Source of the DNA: Pseudomonas sp.
GTDB lineage: Bacteria; Pseudomonadota; Gammaproteobacteria; Pseudomonadales; Pseudomonadaceae
Direction: 5' to 3'
NCBI GenBank assembly: GCA_007117785.1
Contig: SKFV01000159.1
Span: 1-5,452, forward strand
Length of the DNA: 5,452 bases
Positions 4,374-5,452 of this stretch are shown in pieces. The translations under genes and the position numbers were made by a program. The stretch's first letter is position 1, and every line of letters begins with the position of its first letter. A model generated the notes under the pieces. That model saw only the letters and a program-made list of their open reading frames with translations, searched no databases and was not told the DNA's origin.

Positions 4374-5452
4374 TTACTCGTCGAGGAAGCTGCGCAGGTG
4401 GTCACTGCGCGTTGGGTGGCGTAGCTTACGCAGGGCCTTGGCTTCGATCTGACGAATCCGCTCACGGGTTACGTCGAACTGCTTGCCGACTTCTTCCAGC
4501 GTGTGATCGGTATTCATATCGATACCGAAGCGCATGCGCAGTACCTTGGCTTCCCGTGCGGTGAGGCCGGAAAGTACATCGCGGGTGGCTTCCTTGAGGT
4601 TTTCCACGGTCGCCATGTCGATTGGCGAATCCATGGTTGAGTCCTCGATGAAGTCGCCCAGATGCGAGTCTTCATCATCACCGATGGGGGTTTCCATCGA
4701 GATCGGCTCTTTGGCGATCTTGAGAACCTTGCGGATCTTGTCCTCGGGCATCTCCATGCGCTCACCAAGCTCTTCCGGGGTCGGTTCGCGACCCATTTCC
4801 TGCAACATCTGGCGGGAAATACGGTTGAGCTTGTTGATCGTTTCGATCATGTGCACCGGAATCCGGATGGTGCGTGCCTGGTCGGCAATCGAACGGGTGA
4901 TCGCCTGGCGAATCCACCAGGTGGCATAGGTCGAGAACTTGTAGCCACGGCGGTATTCGAACTTGTCGACCGCCTTCATCAAGCCGATGTTGCCTTCCTG
5001 GATCAGGTCGAGGAACTGCAAGCCACGGTTGGTGTACTTCTTGGCGATAGAGATCACCAGACGCAGGTTGGCTTCGACCATTTCCTTCTTGGCACGCCGC
5101 GCGCGGGCTTCACCGATCGACATGCGACGGTTGATGTCCTTGACGTCGGAAATGGCCAGATCGGTTTCTTCTTCCAGTGCGGACAGCTTGCTCTGTGCTT
5201 TCTGGATATCCGCCTTCAGGCTTTCCAGTGCTTCGGCATAGCGCGGCTTCTTGGCCAGCAGTTGATCCACCCATTTCTGGTTGGTTTCGTTGCCGGGGAA
5301 GCCACGCAGGAAATCAGTGCGCGGCATGCGTGCGTCACGCACACACAACTGCATGATGGCGCGTTCCTGAATACGAATCTGATCCTGAGCACCACGCACA
5401 CGACGCACCAGGGCTTCGTATTGCTTGGGCACCAGTTTGATCGGCATGAACA
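4374..5452 (-). CDS. rpoD: RNA polymerase sigma-70 factor RpoD (C-terminal part, runs off window)
   Basis: This is the primary sigma factor, which directs core RNA polymerase to housekeeping promoters. About 359 C-terminal residues are visible, out of roughly 615 in Pseudomonas RpoD. The reading frame is open to the window edge, so the Met at 5447 is internal (preceded by Phe) and should not be taken as the start. Counting from that Met, the end of the non-conserved spacer and its coiled coil cover about 1-105. Region 2 spans about 122-200, with NLRLVISIAKKYTNRGLQFLDLIQEG and the -10-recognition helix around YKFSTYATWWIRQAITRSIADQ. Region 3 lies at about 205-280. Region 4 lies at about 290-345, with the -35-recognition helix-turn-helix TLEEVGKQFDVTRERIRQIEAKALRKLRHP. 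The C-terminus LRSFLDE is as I recall it in pseudomonads. It ends in a TAA stop followed by a strong terminator. Confidence 0.98.
   Translation of the reverse strand, partial: FMPIKLVPKQYEALVRRVRGAQDQIRIQERAIMQLCVRDARMPRTDFLRGFPGNETNQKWVDQLLAKKPRYAEALESLKADIQKAQSKLSALEEETDLAISDVKDINRRMSIGEARARRAKKEMVEANLRLVISIAKKYTNRGLQFLDLIQEGNIGLMKAVDKFEYRRGYKFSTYATWWIRQAITRSIADQARTIRIPVHMIETINKLNRISRQMLQEMGREPTPEELGERMEMPEDKIRKVLKIAKEPISMETPIGDDEDSHLGDFIEDSTMDSPIDMATVENLKEATRDVLSGLTAREAKVLRMRFGIDMNTDHTLEEVGKQFDVTRERIRQIEAKALRKLRHPTRSDHLRSFLDE

Noticed and set aside
4534..4929. 131-codon open frame on the plus strand opposite rpoD
   Set aside because: It is the antisense shadow of a highly conserved, GC-biased gene. 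The translation is Ser/Arg/Ile-rich with no recognisable domain and there is no ribosome-binding site.
1..5452. CRISPR array, complete insertion sequence, integrase or toxin-antitoxin pair
   Set aside because: I found no regularly spaced repeats, transposase or recombinase domains, or small paired genes. Apart from the MITE and the tRNA-end repeat, the window is ordinary chromosomal sequence.

Overview
The window looks like a chromosomal segment of a Pseudomonas-lineage gammaproteobacterium. The best evidence is the C-terminal 60% of the housekeeping sigma factor RpoD at the right end, which closely resembles what I recall of Pseudomonas RpoD, down to a C-terminus ending LRSFLDE. A tRNA-Ile2 lies just downstream of it. 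The moderate-to-high GC content and the E. coli-like YajD and YbiR homologues fit as well. A lower-GC relative such as the Halopseudomonas/P. pertucinogena group is my guess, not something the sequence proves.

Layout, left to right. (1) 1-664, plus strand: the 3' end of an unrecognised gene overlaps by 8 nt the start of a CIA30-domain protein gene. (2) 664-819: a 156-bp non-coding palindromic element, apparently a MITE, with 16-bp terminal inverted repeats and a CTA direct repeat at each edge. It sits exactly between two convergent genes. (3) 826-1662, minus strand: a CvfB-type S1-like RNA-binding protein gene. (4) 1663-1789: a divergent intergenic region with several short inverted repeats. 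(5) 1790-2853, plus strand: a spermidine-synthase-like protein of Rossmann/SAM-dependent fold, then the HNH-nuclease family gene yajD with a strong Shine-Dalgarno. (6) 2944-4056, plus strand: ybiR, a membrane transporter of the ArsB/CitMHS/SLC13 superfamily. (7) 4057-4181: a non-coding stretch with three hairpins and a copy of the 3' end of the adjacent tRNA. (8) 4182-4309, minus strand: tRNA-Ile2 (CAU) and its promoter, which has a GC-rich discriminator. (9) 4331-5452, minus strand: an intrinsic terminator and the 3' portion of rpoD, which runs off the window.

Most of the window is ordinary housekeeping and conserved-hypothetical sequence. The genes do not form one pathway, and I see no defence system, CRISPR array, complete insertion sequence or new multi-gene system. 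The two places worth a second look are both non-coding. One is the palindromic element, whose insertion junction can be reconstructed to the base: it replaced a TAA stop with a TAG and separated two stop codons that were originally 2 nt apart. The other is the 3'-end duplication beside tRNA-Ile2, which resembles the scar of an integration event.
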